From Pseudomonas_T sp032052615 (GTDB lineage Bacteria > Pseudomonadota > Gammaproteobacteria > Pseudomonadales > Pseudomonadaceae), in NCBI GenBank assembly GCA_032052615.1, contig DAMBWF010000006.1, forward strand, positions 124,001 to 188,000: a stretch of DNA of 64,000 nucleotides. Direction: 5' to 3'. Positions 35,311-44,644 of the stretch are shown piece after piece; the first letter of the stretch is position 1, and each line of letters starts with the position of its first letter. Made by a program: the position numbers and the translations under genes. The notes under the pieces were generated by a model. The model did not search any database, was not told where the DNA came from, and was given only the letters and a program-made list of their open reading frames with translations.

Positions 35311-36555
35311 GTGTCGCGTAGACGCGTCGTGGTCACCGGTCTGGGGATGGTGTCGCCGCTAGGTACCGATGTGCCGAGCAGTTGGCAGGGTATTCTCGCC
35401 GGTCGCAGTGGCATCGCTCCGATCGAGCACATGGACCTTTCCGCCTATGCCACCCGTTTCGGGGGCTCGGTAAAAGGGTTCGATGTCGAGCAATACCTTT
35501 CGCTCAAGGAAGCACGCAAGCTGGACCTGTTCATTCAGTACGGGCTTGCCGCCAGTTTCCAGGCCGTTCGCGACGCCGGTCTGGAAATCACCGACGCCAA
35601 CCGCGAGCGTGTCGGCGTCGTGATGGGCTCGGGCATCGGGGGCCTGACCAACATCGAGAACAACTGCCGCGCCTTGATCGAACAAGGCCCGCGGCGGATC
35701 TCGCCGTTCTTCGTCCCCGGCTCGATCATCAACATGACGTCCGGCTTCCTGTCGATCCATCTGGGCGCCCAGGGGCCGAATTACGCGCTGGCGACCGCCT
35801 GTACCACTGGCAGCCATTGCATCGGCATGGCGGCCCGCAACATCGCTTATGGCGAGGCCGACGCGATGATCGCGGGGGGCTCGGAAATGGCGGCGTGCGG
35901 GCTCGGCCTGGGCGGCTTCGGTGCCGCGCGGGCTCTGTCGACCCGCAATGACGACCCGCAGCGGGCCAGCCGCCCCTGGGACAAGGAGCGCGACGGGTTC
36001 GTGCTGTCCGATGGCGCCGGCGCGCTGGTGCTGGAAGAACTCGAGCATGCCCGGGCGCGCGGCGCGACCATTTACGCCGAACTGATCGGCTTTGGCATGA
36101 GCGGCGATGCCTACCACATGACCTCGCCACCGGAAGACGGCGCTGGGGCTGCCCAGTGCATGCGCAACGCGTTGCGCGACGCCGGCCTCAATGCCGATCA
36201 GGTTCAGTACGTGAACGCCCATGGCACGTCCACCCAGGCGGGGGACCTGGCCGAGGTGGCGGCGCTGAAGAGTGTGTTCGGCCAACAGGCCCACCGTTTC
36301 GCGGTCAGCTCGACCAAGTCCATGACCGGTCACTTGCTGGGAGCGGCCGGCGCCGTGGAGGCGATCTTCAGCATCCTGGCGATCCGTGATCAGGTTGCTC
36401 CGCCCACTATCAACCTCTTCGAACCGGACCAGGGCTGCGATCTGGACTTCGTGCCTCACCAGGCCAAGGCCATGGTGATCGACGTGGTGCTGTCCAACTC
36501 CTTCGGGTTCGGCGGGACCAACGGCTCGCTGGTATTCCGCCGGTTCGCGGGCTGA
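35311..36555 (+). CDS. fabF: 3-oxoacyl-ACP synthase II FabF
   Basis: Condensing enzyme that elongates acyl-ACP. In the 414-residue product the catalytic Cys is near 164 in TACTTGSHCIGMA. The two His residues are in NAHGTSTQAGD and KSMTGHLLGAAGAVE. The GTG start at 35311 has AAAAGGAG upstream. About 150 bases of apparently empty sequence precede it, after the acpP terminator. Confidence 0.97.
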   Translation: MSRRRVVVTGLGMVSPLGTDVPSSWQGILAGRSGIAPIEHMDLSAYATRFGGSVKGFDVEQYLSLKEARKLDLFIQYGLAASFQAVRDAGLEITDANRERVGVVMGSGIGGLTNIENNCRALIEQGPRRISPFFVPGSIINMTSGFLSIHLGAQGPNYALATACTTGSHCIGMAARNIAYGEADAMIAGGSEMAACGLGLGGFGAARALSTRNDDPQRASRPWDKERDGFVLSDGAGALVLEELEHARARGATIYAELIGFGMSGDAYHMTSPPEDGAGAAQCMRNALRDAGLNADQVQYVNAHGTSTQAGDLAEVAALKSVFGQQAHRFAVSSTKSMTGHLLGAAGAVEAIFSILAIRDQVAPPTINLFEPDQGCDLDFVPHQAKAMVIDVVLSNSFGFGGTNGSLVFRRFAG

Positions 36556-37355
36556 TGCTCGCCTGGGTCGATGGCCGGCCGGCGTCATCCCTTTCCTTGG
36601 GGGATCGCGGGCTGGCCTACGGCGATGGGCTGTTCGAAACGATCGCCGTGCGTGCCGGCGAGCCGCGTCTGTTGGCGCGTCACCTGGCGCGGCTTGAAGA
36701 GGGCTGCCGGCGTCTGGCCATTCCCCTGGAGATGGACGAGGTGGCCGAGGAGCTCCTGGCGTTCTCGACCGCCTTGGGCCAAGGGGTGGCGAAGCTGATC
36801 GTGACCCGGGGCGAGGGGCGCCGGGGTTATGCCGCGCCTCGCCCCACTCGGCCGGTGCGCATCCTGCAAGGTAGCCCGGCCGTCTCCTATCCGGAGCGCC
36901 ATGCCCAAGAGGGCATCGCCCTGTTCCCCTGCGCCACCCGCCTCGCCGAGCAACCCGCGTTGGCGGGGCTCAAGCATCTCAACCGCCTGGAGCAGGTGCT
37001 GGCCCGCAACGAATGGCAGGGGGAGGAAGCGGAAGGCCTGATGCGCGATGGCGGCGGTCGGGTGATCGAGGGGGTTTACAGCAACTTGTTTCTGGCGCGG
37101 GACGGCGTCCTGTCGACCGCCGACCTGTCCCGTTGCGGGGTCGCCGGGGTCATGCGGGCGGAACTGCTGGATCAGGCGGAGCGCCTCGGAATTCCGGTGG
37201 CGGTGCGCGATATCGCCTACGACGAGCTGCTTCAAGCCGACGAGGTGTTTCTCTGCAACAGTCAATACGGCGTGTGGCCGGTACGCGCGCTCGCCGGACA
37301 TCATTGGCCGGTGGGCCCGCTGACCCGTAAACTGCAGGCCGTTGCCCCGAACTAG
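36555..37355 (+). CDS. pabC: Aminodeoxychorismate lyase PabC
   Basis: PLP enzyme that makes p-aminobenzoate for folate. Fold type IV, 266 residues. The PLP Lys is in LKHLNRLEQVLARNE. N-terminal RGLAYGDGLFETI and C-terminal FLCNSQYGVWPV are typical of PabC. Its ATG shares a base with the fabF stop (TGATG). Confidence 0.94.
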   Translation: MLAWVDGRPASSLSLGDRGLAYGDGLFETIAVRAGEPRLLARHLARLEEGCRRLAIPLEMDEVAEELLAFSTALGQGVAKLIVTRGEGRRGYAAPRPTRPVRILQGSPAVSYPERHAQEGIALFPCATRLAEQPALAGLKHLNRLEQVLARNEWQGEEAEGLMRDGGGRVIEGVYSNLFLARDGVLSTADLSRCGVAGVMRAELLDQAERLGIPVAVRDIAYDELLQADEVFLCNSQYGVWPVRALAGHHWPVGPLTRKLQAVAPN

Positions 37356-37367
37356 TGGACGGCTGAT

Positions 37368-38489
37368 GTGGTAATACGCAATTTTCTGGCGCTGCTGGAG
37401 GCCCTGCTGGTCGTCGCCGGCCTGATGCTGGCGGGAGCTGGCTGGCTGCAACGCGAAGCGCTGCGGCAGCCCTTGATGGTCGAGCAGGAGCGGTTGATCG
37501 AAGTGCCCGCCGGGGCCACGCCCGGTGGCGTGCTCAACCGCCTGGAGGGCGAAGGCGTTCTGCGCGAAGCCTTCCTGCTGCGCCTCTATTGGCGTTTCAA
37601 CCTGGCTGGCCAGGCGCTGCAGAGTGGCGAATACCGGCTGGCACCCGGCATGCGCGCGGCCGATCTGCTGGACCTGTGGCGGCGAGGCGAGGTGGTGCAA
37701 TACAGCGTGACCCTGGTGGACGGTTGGACGTTTCGCCAGGTACGAGCCGCGTTGGCGCGCCAGGCCAAGTTGGAGCAGACCCTTCCCAGCCTTACCGACG
37801 AGGAAGTGATGGCCCTCCTCGGTCAGCCTGGCATGCACCCGGAAGGGCGCTTTTACCCCGACACCTACAATTTCGTGCGAGGCACCCGCGACATCGACCT
37901 GCTCAAGCAGGCGCGCCAGCGGCTGGACAAGGTCCTCGACGAGGAGTGGCAAAAGCGGGCCGACAGCTTGCCTTACCGGGACGCTTACGATGCGCTGATC
38001 ATGGCCTCGCTGGTGGAGAAGGAAACCGGGGTGCCGGCCGAGCGCCAGCGGATCGCCGGAGTCTTCGTCCGCCGCCTGCAACGCGGCATGCTGCTGCAGA
38101 CCGATCCCACTGTGATCTACGGTTTGGGGGATCGTTACACCGGCAAGCTCAATCGCGCCCACCTGCGCGAGCCCACCTCCTATAACACCTATGTCATCGC
38201 CGGCCTGCCGCCGACCCCCATCGCCATGGTGAGCCGCGAGGCGATCCATGCCGCGTTGCATCCCGAGGGCGGCGGCAGCCTGTATTTCGTGGCGCGCGGC
38301 GACGGCAGCCATGCCTTCTCCGATACCCTGGAAGCCCACAACCAGGCGGTGCGCGACTATCAACTCAAGCGGCGTGCCGACTACCGTTCCAGTCCCGAAC
38401 CCCTGGCGCGACCGACGCCGGCGCCCTCCGCTGGAGAGCCTTCGCCCGCCGAACCCGAATCCGAATCCGAACCGAGGAGCGCCGAGTGA
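37368..38489 (+). CDS. mltG: Endolytic murein transglycosylase MltG
   Basis: Inner-membrane lytic transglycosylase (YceG) that cleaves nascent glycan strands. One N-terminal helix (ALLVVAGLMLAGAGWL), then a LysM-like part and the catalytic YceG domain with the active Glu in SLVEKETGVPAERQ and DPTVIYGLG, GLPPTPIA. The 373-residue protein ends in a Glu/Ser/Pro tail. The GTG at 37368 is the likely start; an overlapping ATG meets a stop after two codons. Confidence 0.94.
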   Translation: MVIRNFLALLEALLVVAGLMLAGAGWLQREALRQPLMVEQERLIEVPAGATPGGVLNRLEGEGVLREAFLLRLYWRFNLAGQALQSGEYRLAPGMRAADLLDLWRRGEVVQYSVTLVDGWTFRQVRAALARQAKLEQTLPSLTDEEVMALLGQPGMHPEGRFYPDTYNFVRGTRDIDLLKQARQRLDKVLDEEWQKRADSLPYRDAYDALIMASLVEKETGVPAERQRIAGVFVRRLQRGMLLQTDPTVIYGLGDRYTGKLNRAHLREPTSYNTYVIAGLPPTPIAMVSREAIHAALHPEGGGSLYFVARGDGSHAFSDTLEAHNQAVRDYQLKRRADYRSSPEPLARPTPAPSAGEPSPAEPESESEPRSAE

Positions 38490-39118
38490 GCGGTCTGTTC
38501 ATCGCCCTGGAAGGCCCCGAGGGCGCCGGCAAGAGCACCAACCGAGACTACCTGGCCCAGCGCCTGCGGGCCGAGGGCGTCGATTGCATCCTGACTCGCG
38601 AACCCGGCGGCACGCCGTTGGCGGAGCGCATTCGCGAATTGCTGCTGGCGGCCAGCGATGAACCCATGGCGGCCGATACCGAGCTGCTGCTGGTCTTCGC
38701 GGCCAGGGCCCAGCATCTCGCCCGGGTCATTCGACCGGCCCTGGCCAGGGGGGCGGTAGTGCTCTGTGATCGCTTCACCGATGCCACCTATGCCTACCAG
38801 GGCGGCGGGCGTGGTCTGGAGGCATCCCGCATCGCCCACTTGGAAGATTTCGTGCAGGGCGATCTTCGCCCCGACCTGACCCTGGTCTTCGACCTGCCGG
38901 TGGAGATCGGCCTGCGCCGTGCTGCGGCACGGGGGCGGCTGGATCGTTTCGAGCAAGAGGCCGCCACCTTCTTCGAGGCGGTGCGCCAGACCTACCTGCG
39001 ACGGGCCGCCGCGACCCCCGGGCGCTACCGGCTACTGGATGCCGCCCGCCCCCTGGAGCAGGTACAGGCGTCCCTTGACGCGCTGTTGCCGGAGCTGCTG
39101 GAGCGCATCCGTGACTGA
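38486..39118 (+). CDS. tmk: Thymidylate kinase
   Basis: Phosphorylates dTMP to dTDP. 210 residues with the P-loop EGPEGAGKST, TREPGGTPLAE, CDRFTDATYAYQGGGRG and the LID-region RLDRFEQE. GTG start, overlapping mltG by four bases. Confidence 0.97.
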   Translation: MSGLFIALEGPEGAGKSTNRDYLAQRLRAEGVDCILTREPGGTPLAERIRELLLAASDEPMAADTELLLVFAARAQHLARVIRPALARGAVVLCDRFTDATYAYQGGGRGLEASRIAHLEDFVQGDLRPDLTLVFDLPVEIGLRRAAARGRLDRFEQEAATFFEAVRQTYLRRAAATPGRYRLLDAARPLEQVQASLDALLPELLERIRD

Positions 39119-40097
39119 GATCTATCCCTGGCAGGCCACGCTCTGGCGGCAACTCGCTAGCCGTGACCGCCATGCCCATGCGTACCTGTTGCACGGCCCG
39201 GCGGGAATTGGCAAGCGTGCCCTGGCCGATCGTCTCATGGCCCGGCTGCTGTGCCAGCAGGCCGAGGGCGTTGACGCCTGCGGCCAATGCAAGGGCTGCC
39301 GCCTGCTGGCCGCGGGGTCGCACCCGGATCATTTTGTTCTGGAGCCGGAAGAGGCGGACAAGCCCATCAAGGTGGACCAGATCCGCGAGTTGGTGGCGTT
39401 CGTGGTGCAGACCGCCCAGCTTGGAGGGCGCAAGGTGGTGCTGCTGGAGCCGGCGGAGGCGATGAACCTGAACGCGGCCAATGCCTTGCTCAAGAGCCTC
39501 GAGGAGCCGTCCGGGGATACCGTGATGCTGCTGGTCAGTCATCAGCCCAGCCGGTTGCTGCCGACCATCCGCAGCCGCTGCATGCAGCAAGCCTGCCCGC
39601 GGCCGGACCGGGCCGCCAGCCTGGCCTGGTTGGCGCGATCGCTGCCCCAGGGCGAGGCCGACGAACTCGACACGTTGCTGACCTTGGCCGGCGGTTCGCC
39701 ACTGACCGCGCTGCGCTTGCAGGAACAGGGCGTCCAGGCGCAACGCGCCAGGGTCGTGGAGGACGTGAAGAAACTGCTGAAGCAGCAGGCCACGCCCAGC
39801 CAGCTCGCCGAGGGCTGGAACGCGGTCCCGCTACTCTTGCTATTCGATTGGTTCTGCGATTGGTCCCAGGCGATGCTGCGCTACCGGCTGACTGGCGACG
39901 AGGCGCAACTGGGGCTGGCGGACATGGGCAAGGTGGTGCGGTACCTGGCGGACAAGGCGCGCCCCGAGCGCATCCTGGCGATCCAGGATTGGCTGTTGCA
40001 GCAACGCCAGAAAGTGCTCGGCAAAGCCAATCTCAACCGTGTCCTGCTTCTCGAAGCCCTGCTGGCGCAGTGGGCAAGCCTGCCTGGACCGGGCTAG
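39111..40097 (+). CDS. holB: DNA polymerase III delta' subunit
   Basis: Clamp-loader subunit. The GTG at 39111 overlaps tmk by eight bases and gives 328 residues beginning TEIYPWQATLW. AAA+ features: degenerate Walker A (HGPAGIGKRAL), a four-Cys zinc module (C at ACGQCKGC and one before it) and LLKSLEEPS; the SRC motif is in TIRSRCMQQ. Earlier in-frame starts lie inside tmk and are shadows. Confidence 0.95.
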   Translation: MTEIYPWQATLWRQLASRDRHAHAYLLHGPAGIGKRALADRLMARLLCQQAEGVDACGQCKGCRLLAAGSHPDHFVLEPEEADKPIKVDQIRELVAFVVQTAQLGGRKVVLLEPAEAMNLNAANALLKSLEEPSGDTVMLLVSHQPSRLLPTIRSRCMQQACPRPDRAASLAWLARSLPQGEADELDTLLTLAGGSPLTALRLQEQGVQAQRARVVEDVKKLLKQQATPSQLAEGWNAVPLLLLFDWFCDWSQAMLRYRLTGDEAQLGLADMGKVVRYLADKARPERILAIQDWLLQQRQKVLGKANLNRVLLLEALLAQWASLPGPG

Positions 40098-40132
40098 AAT
40101 CCGCCCCATTGAGAGCCAGCCAGGATAGCCGC

Positions 40133-40489
40133 ATGAGCCTCCCGCCGAACTTGGGCCCGCGTAACGGGATTCTGTCCCTGACCATCAAGGACAAATCCGT
40201 GCTTTACGCGGCCTATATGCCGTTCGTGAAGAACGGTGGCCTGTTCATCCCGACCAACAAGAGCTACAAGCTGGGCGACGAAGTATTCATGCTGCTCAAC
40301 CTGATGGACGAGCCGGAGAAGATACCGGTCGCCGGCAAGGTTGTCTGGATCACCCCCAAGGGGGCCCAGGGCAACCGCGCCGCCGGGATCGGCGTACAGT
40401 TCAACGATGGCGACACCAGCGCGCGCAACAAGATCGAGACCTACCTGGCCGGCGCGCTGAAGTCCGATCGTCCCACCCACACCATGTAG
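40133..40489 (+). CDS. pilZ: Type IV pilus protein PilZ
   Basis: 118-residue PilZ-fold protein needed for type IV pilus assembly in P. aeruginosa. It starts MSLPPNLGPRNGILSLTIKD and has FVKNGGLFIPTNKSYKLGDE. It lacks the RxxxR cyclic-di-GMP motif, as PilZ itself is known to. AGGA lies upstream of the ATG. Position after holB is conserved in Pseudomonas. Confidence 0.97.
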   Translation: MSLPPNLGPRNGILSLTIKDKSVLYAAYMPFVKNGGLFIPTNKSYKLGDEVFMLLNLMDEPEKIPVAGKVVWITPKGAQGNRAAGIGVQFNDGDTSARNKIETYLAGALKSDRPTHTM

Positions 40490-40530
40490 CCGGCCGGGCG
40501 CTATGCCCGGCCGAACGAGACATACCCGCC

Positions 40531-41319
40531 ATGCTCGTCGACTCCCATTGCCACCTCGATCGCCTCGACCTCGCCAGCCATGGCGGATCGCTGGAGGCGG
40601 CGCTGGAGGCCGCTCGCGCCCGGGGCGTGGGGCATTTCCTCTGTATCGGTGTCAGTGCCGACAATGCGACGGCGGTCAAGGCACTGGCGGAGGCCCATGC
40701 CGATGTGCATTGCTCCGTCGGGGTGCACCCGCTGGACCTGGAGCCAGGCCACGCCCTGGCCCTCGACTGGTTGCTCGGCGAACTCGACCACCCGCGAGTG
40801 GTGGCCATCGGCGAGACTGGCCTGGATTATCACTACGAGCCCGAGGCGGCGGAACGCCAGCGGGAGGCGTTCCGTCTTCACCTGAGCGCGGCGCAACTGA
40901 CCGGCAAGCCGGTGATCGTGCATACCCGCGAAGCGCGGGCCGATACCCTGGCCCTGCTGCGGGAGGCCGCCTTGCCCCAGGCGGGCGTGCTGCACTGCTT
41001 CACCGAGGACTGGGATACCGCGAAAGCCGCGCTGGACCTGGGGTTTTACATCTCCCTGTCTGGTATCGTGACCTTCCGCAATGCCGATGCGTTGCGAGAC
41101 GTGGCCCGCCGGGTGCCGGCGGACCGCTTGCTGGTGGAGACCGACTCTCCATACCTGGCGCCCGTGCCCCATCGCGGCAAGCCCAACCTGCCGCAATACG
41201 TACGAGACGTGGCGGAATTCCTGGCGCAGCACCGGCAAGTTTCCTATGAGGAACTCGCCGCGACGACCACGGCGAATTTTTATCGCCTGTTTCCCTTGGC
41301 CAGGACCGCCTTGACCTGA
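40531..41319 (+). CDS. tatD: TatD family hydrolase
   Basis: Metal-dependent nuclease (YcfH/TatD) of 262 residues. Metal ligands are in VDSHCHLDRLD at the N terminus, GETGLDYHYEPE, VIVHTREA, LHCFTED and ETDSPYLAPVPHRGK. No good ribosome binding site is seen before the ATG; the gap from pilZ is 41 bases. Confidence 0.95.
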   Translation: MLVDSHCHLDRLDLASHGGSLEAALEAARARGVGHFLCIGVSADNATAVKALAEAHADVHCSVGVHPLDLEPGHALALDWLLGELDHPRVVAIGETGLDYHYEPEAAERQREAFRLHLSAAQLTGKPVIVHTREARADTLALLREAALPQAGVLHCFTEDWDTAKAALDLGFYISLSGIVTFRNADALRDVARRVPADRLLVETDSPYLAPVPHRGKPNLPQYVRDVAEFLAQHRQVSYEELAATTTANFYRLFPLARTALT

Positions 41320-41491
41320 GCGGGCTGGCCGCCAGCAGGCTCATGCGCAATGTCCTGGGCGAGCGGTAGCGCGTCGCTCACTCTTTTTCGTCGGCGCATC
41401 AGTGTGGGGAGAATCCCCGACGCCATGTCGCGTAGCGGGCAGGACTAACTGTCTGGCTTGATGATGATTGCGTACGCTTGTTCACGCGGGC

Positions 41492-41518
41492 AAAAAAACC
41501 CGGCTTGGATAACCGGGT
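41492..41518 (-). terminator. Terminator of the small RNA
   Basis: ACCCGG pairs with CCGGGT, followed on the minus strand by seven T's. It may also end the transcript of the aminotransferase gene 160 bases upstream. Confidence 0.9.
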
Positions 41519-41588
41519 CAAGACCATTAGGAGTGTGGAGGCGCATAGCACCTCCGAGCCGGCGGCACTCGGGGAAATGTCGCCGGTG
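41492..41588 (-). ncRNA. Small RNA candidate, probably RgsA-like
   Basis: Between tatD and the aminotransferase gene, the minus strand shows three stems in a row. The first has arms CCGAG/CTCGG (41554-41572). The second is an 8-bp stem (41537-41544 with 41548-41555). The third is a terminator hairpin with a seven-T tail (41518-41492). A TCGATACTGAA element (CGATACT at 41600-41594) matches 9 of 11 positions of the RpoS -10 consensus and would start the RNA near 41587. From memory, RgsA (P16), an RpoS-dependent sRNA, lies next to tatD in P. aeruginosa. Sequence identity to it was not checked. Confidence 0.6.
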
Positions 41589-41676
41589 TCTTCAGTATCG
41601 AACACTCTGGATGGGCGTCCAGCCAAGTAGCCGCGTGCCTTAAACGGATTTGGAATAGACGCGCGCTCGCATACGA

Positions 41677-42810
41677 TCAATGGCTCGAAAAACGCCGGAT
41701 ATGGCCCAGGGCCGTTTCCAGCACGCACTCGGGCGTATAGAAATGAGGGGAGAGCCGGATGCCTCCGCCTCGCTGCGCGCAAACCACCTGATTGTCCTTG
41801 AGTCGCTGGAAAAGCATGTCGGTGTTCACGCCATCCAGGCTGAAGGTCACGATACCCGCTCGCCGCCGTGGATCGGTCTCGCTCCAGAAGCGCAGGCCCG
41901 GTACCGTCCCGAGGGCCTCCAGCAGCCAAGTCATCCGATCCTGCAGCTCCGCGGCCACGCGAGGCATGCCGATCTCTTCGAGCAAGGACAGGCTGGCCTC
42001 CAGGGCAACCGCTCCGAGCATGTTCGGGCTTCCGCATTCGAAACGCCTGGCGGTCGAGGCCGGACGCCAGTCCTGGCGCGTATAGTCGCCGGCATGTTCC
42101 AGCATGTGCCAGCCATATTCATGCAGCGCGAGCCGCTCACGCAGGTCGGCCCGGCAATAGAAGACGCCCAGGCCCTCGGGAGCGAGCATCCATTTATGGC
42201 CGTCGGCCATGGCGAATGCGCAGCCGTAGCGCTGGACATCGAAGGGCAGGGCGCCCAATTGCTGGATCGCATCGATGCAAAGCAGGACCCCTCGCGCCCC
42301 GCAACCGGCCCCGAGGCGTTCCAGGTCGAGCCGCAGGCCGCTGGCGTATTGCACCGCGCTGACGGCGAGCAGGCGGGTGCGAGGCCCGCACGCTTCGAAC
42401 AGGCGGGCTTCCGGGTCTTGTCCGGCGAGATCGACCTGGATCACCTCGACGCCCCGTGGGCGTAGTGCTTCCCACACGATGCGGTTGGAAGGGAATTCCT
42501 GGTTGCCGATGACGATCTGGTCCCCCACCCGCCAGTCCAGGCCGAACGCCACGAACGACAGGGCCTCGGAGGTATTCTTCACCAAAGCCAGATCGTCGGG
42601 GGACGGAGCGTTCAGCAGGCGCCGCAACCGCTCTCGCAGGCGTTGCTCGACCTGTAACCAGTCGGGGTAATCGCGGGCGCCGATATGGATGTTCTGCTTG
42701 GCGAAGCGGGCCACGGCCTCCGCGGTCCGGCGCGGCCAGGGCGCCACCGCCGCGTGGTTGAGGTAGCACAGGCCCCGCTCAAGGGGAAATTCGTCATTAA
42801 ATGAACTCAT
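41677..42810 (-). CDS. Class V aminotransferase / cysteine-desulfurase-like protein
   Basis: 377-residue PLP enzyme of fold type I. N-terminal LCYLNHAAVAPWP, the phosphate-binding KNTSEALSF, the Asp in LLCIDAIQQLGALP, the Schiff-base Lys in ADGHKWMLAPEGLG and a C-terminal RLSPHFYTPE are all present. It resembles isopenicillin-N-epimerase or selenocysteine-lyase-like proteins; the substrate is unknown. The ATG at 42810 was chosen because upstream in-frame codons run antisense into tetR. Divergent from the TetR gene, which may control it. Confidence 0.88.
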   Translation of the reverse strand: MSSFNDEFPLERGLCYLNHAAVAPWPRRTAEAVARFAKQNIHIGARDYPDWLQVEQRLRERLRRLLNAPSPDDLALVKNTSEALSFVAFGLDWRVGDQIVIGNQEFPSNRIVWEALRPRGVEVIQVDLAGQDPEARLFEACGPRTRLLAVSAVQYASGLRLDLERLGAGCGARGVLLCIDAIQQLGALPFDVQRYGCAFAMADGHKWMLAPEGLGVFYCRADLRERLALHEYGWHMLEHAGDYTRQDWRPASTARRFECGSPNMLGAVALEASLSLLEEIGMPRVAAELQDRMTWLLEALGTVPGLRFWSETDPRRRAGIVTFSLDGVNTDMLFQRLKDNQVVCAQRGGGIRLSPHFYTPECVLETALGHIRRFSSH

Positions 42811-42812
42811 AT

Positions 42813-42823
42813 CGGATGATCCG
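42813..42823. promoter_or_regulatory. Small palindrome between aminotransferase and tetR
   Basis: CGGAT-G-ATCCG, an 11-bp perfect palindrome two bases upstream of the aminotransferase ATG, in a 72-base divergent gap. Possible operator; short enough to be chance. Confidence 0.3.
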
Positions 42824-42882
42824 TGCAATTTATCGCCGGTTTGGCATAATACGCGGCTTGATTTTCGACCTCGTACTCTCCT

Positions 42883-43521
42883 ATGCAGAAAGAACCCCGC
42901 AAGGTCCGTGAGTTTCGTCGCCGCGAGCAGGAAATCCTCGATACCGCACTCAAGCTTTTTCTGGAGCAGGGCGAGGACAGCGTAACCGTTGAGATGATCG
43001 CGGACGCGGTCGGCATCGGCAAAGGCACGATCTACAAGCACTTCAAGTCCAAGGCCGAGATCTACCTACGGCTGATGCTCGACTACGAGCGAGACCTGAA
43101 CGCGCTGCTGCATTCGTCGGACGTCGACCGGGACAAGGAAGCCTTGTCCCGCGCCTATTTCGAGTTCCGCATGCGCGACCCCCAGCGCTATCGCCTGTTC
43201 GACCGCCTGGAAGAAAAGGTGGTGAAGGGGAACCAGGTGCCGGACTTGGTGGATCAGTTGCACAAGATCCGCGCGTCCAATTTCGAGCGCCTGACCCAGT
43301 TGATCGAAGGCCGGATCTCCGAGGGCAAGCTGGAGGACGTGCCGCCTTATTTCCACTACTGCGCGGCCTGGGCCCTGGTGCATGGGGCCGTGGCGCTCTA
43401 TCACTCGCCGTTCTGGAGCAATGTGCTGGAGGATCAGGAAGGATTCTTCCAGTTCCTCATGGATATCGGCGTGCGCATGGGCAACAAGCGCAAGCGGGAG
43501 GGGGACGCCTCCGGCGGCTGA
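42883..43521 (+). CDS. TetR/AcrR family regulator
   Basis: 212-residue repressor. The N-terminal helix-turn-helix is FLEQGEDSVTVEMIADAVG followed by IGKGTIYKHFKSKAEI; the C-terminal ligand domain is helical. From memory PA2957, at this place in P. aeruginosa, is the same type. Targets are unknown; the divergent aminotransferase is the natural candidate. Confidence 0.92.
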   Translation: MQKEPRKVREFRRREQEILDTALKLFLEQGEDSVTVEMIADAVGIGKGTIYKHFKSKAEIYLRLMLDYERDLNALLHSSDVDRDKEALSRAYFEFRMRDPQRYRLFDRLEEKVVKGNQVPDLVDQLHKIRASNFERLTQLIEGRISEGKLEDVPPYFHYCAAWALVHGAVALYHSPFWSNVLEDQEGFFQFLMDIGVRMGNKRKREGDASGG

Positions 43522-43606
43522 CCCCACTTCTCTCGAGCCGGCGCGCGCCTGGGCGTGGCCTGTCGCCGGCCTATATACTCCGTCCAATCCACCGACGGAG
43601 CGCCTT

Positions 43607-44575
43607 ATGATCGTCGATCGCCAGGGGCGGCGATTCCGCAATCTGAGAATCAGCCTGACCGCTGCCTGTAACTATGCCTGCACCTATTGCGTGCCCAACG
43701 GCAAGCGCCTGGTGGCGGCCCAGGACGAATTGTCCGCCGAGGCCATGGCCCGGGCCGTGGCGTACCTGGTGGAAGCGGCCGGCATCGAGCGCCTGCGCAT
43801 CACCGGGGGCGAGCCGCTGGTGAGCCCGCGCCTGGAGCCCTTTCTCGAGGCCATTGTCCGGCTGCCCTTGGGCGATATCAGCCTCACCACCAACGGCCAG
43901 TTGCTGGAGCGGAAGTTGCCGGTGCTACGGGCCGCCGGCATTCGCCGGCTGAATGTATCGCTCGATACGCTCGACCCTGTCGCGTTTCGCCGCATTGCCC
44001 GAGGCGGCGATCTGGAAACCGTCCTGGCGGGACTCGAGGCGGCTCGGAAGGCGGGGTTTCGCATCAAGCTGAACATGGTGCCGTTGCGGCAAGAGAACCT
44101 CGACCAAGTGTTGCCCCTGCTGGCGCTTTGTCTGGAACGGGGCTATGAGCTGCGCTTCATCGAGCTGATGCGCATGGGGCACCTGGCTCGGGCGGGCGCC
44201 GATTTCCAGCGGCAATTCGTCAGCATGGGCGAGCTATTGTCGTTGATCGGCGAGCACTATCCCTTCATCCAGGCCGAGGCACCCCTGGATGCCACGGCGC
44301 TGCGTTACGAGATCCCGGGGCGCGGCCATTTCGGCATCATAGCCAACGAGAGCGTGCCATTCTGCAGGACCTGCTCGCGGCTGCGCCTGTCGTCCACCGG
44401 CTGGCTGCATGGCTGCCTGTCGTCAAGCCATCGTCACTACATGGGCGACCTGCTGGACTTGCCCCGTCACCAGGCGTTGCCCGCGCTGCAGCGGCTGTTG
44501 GTGAGCGCGCTGGGCGACAAGCAGGACGTGGCCTTCGCCGGTGGGGCGACGGTCATGAAGATCATCGGCGGGTAG
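43607..44575 (+). CDS. moaA: MoaA-type radical SAM GTP 3',8-cyclase
   Basis: First step of molybdenum cofactor synthesis. Radical SAM cluster motif CNYACTYC near residue 24, then RITGGEPLVSP. A second cluster motif, CRTCSRLRLSSTGWLHGC, has the CX2CX13C spacing of MoaA, and the protein ends in the MoaA-typical Gly-Gly. 322 residues, close to E. coli MoaA (329). No other moa or moe genes are near, so this may be one of several moaA paralogues. Confidence 0.8.
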   Translation: MIVDRQGRRFRNLRISLTAACNYACTYCVPNGKRLVAAQDELSAEAMARAVAYLVEAAGIERLRITGGEPLVSPRLEPFLEAIVRLPLGDISLTTNGQLLERKLPVLRAAGIRRLNVSLDTLDPVAFRRIARGGDLETVLAGLEAARKAGFRIKLNMVPLRQENLDQVLPLLALCLERGYELRFIELMRMGHLARAGADFQRQFVSMGELLSLIGEHYPFIQAEAPLDATALRYEIPGRGHFGIIANESVPFCRTCSRLRLSSTGWLHGCLSSSHRHYMGDLLDLPRHQALPALQRLLVSALGDKQDVAFAGGATVMKIIGG

Positions 44576-44644
44576 CGTCGCAAGCTGGCGCGGAAGCTGC
44601 AAGCCGGCTCGAACGCCGTCTTTCCGTCACCCTGGAGGCCCTTC

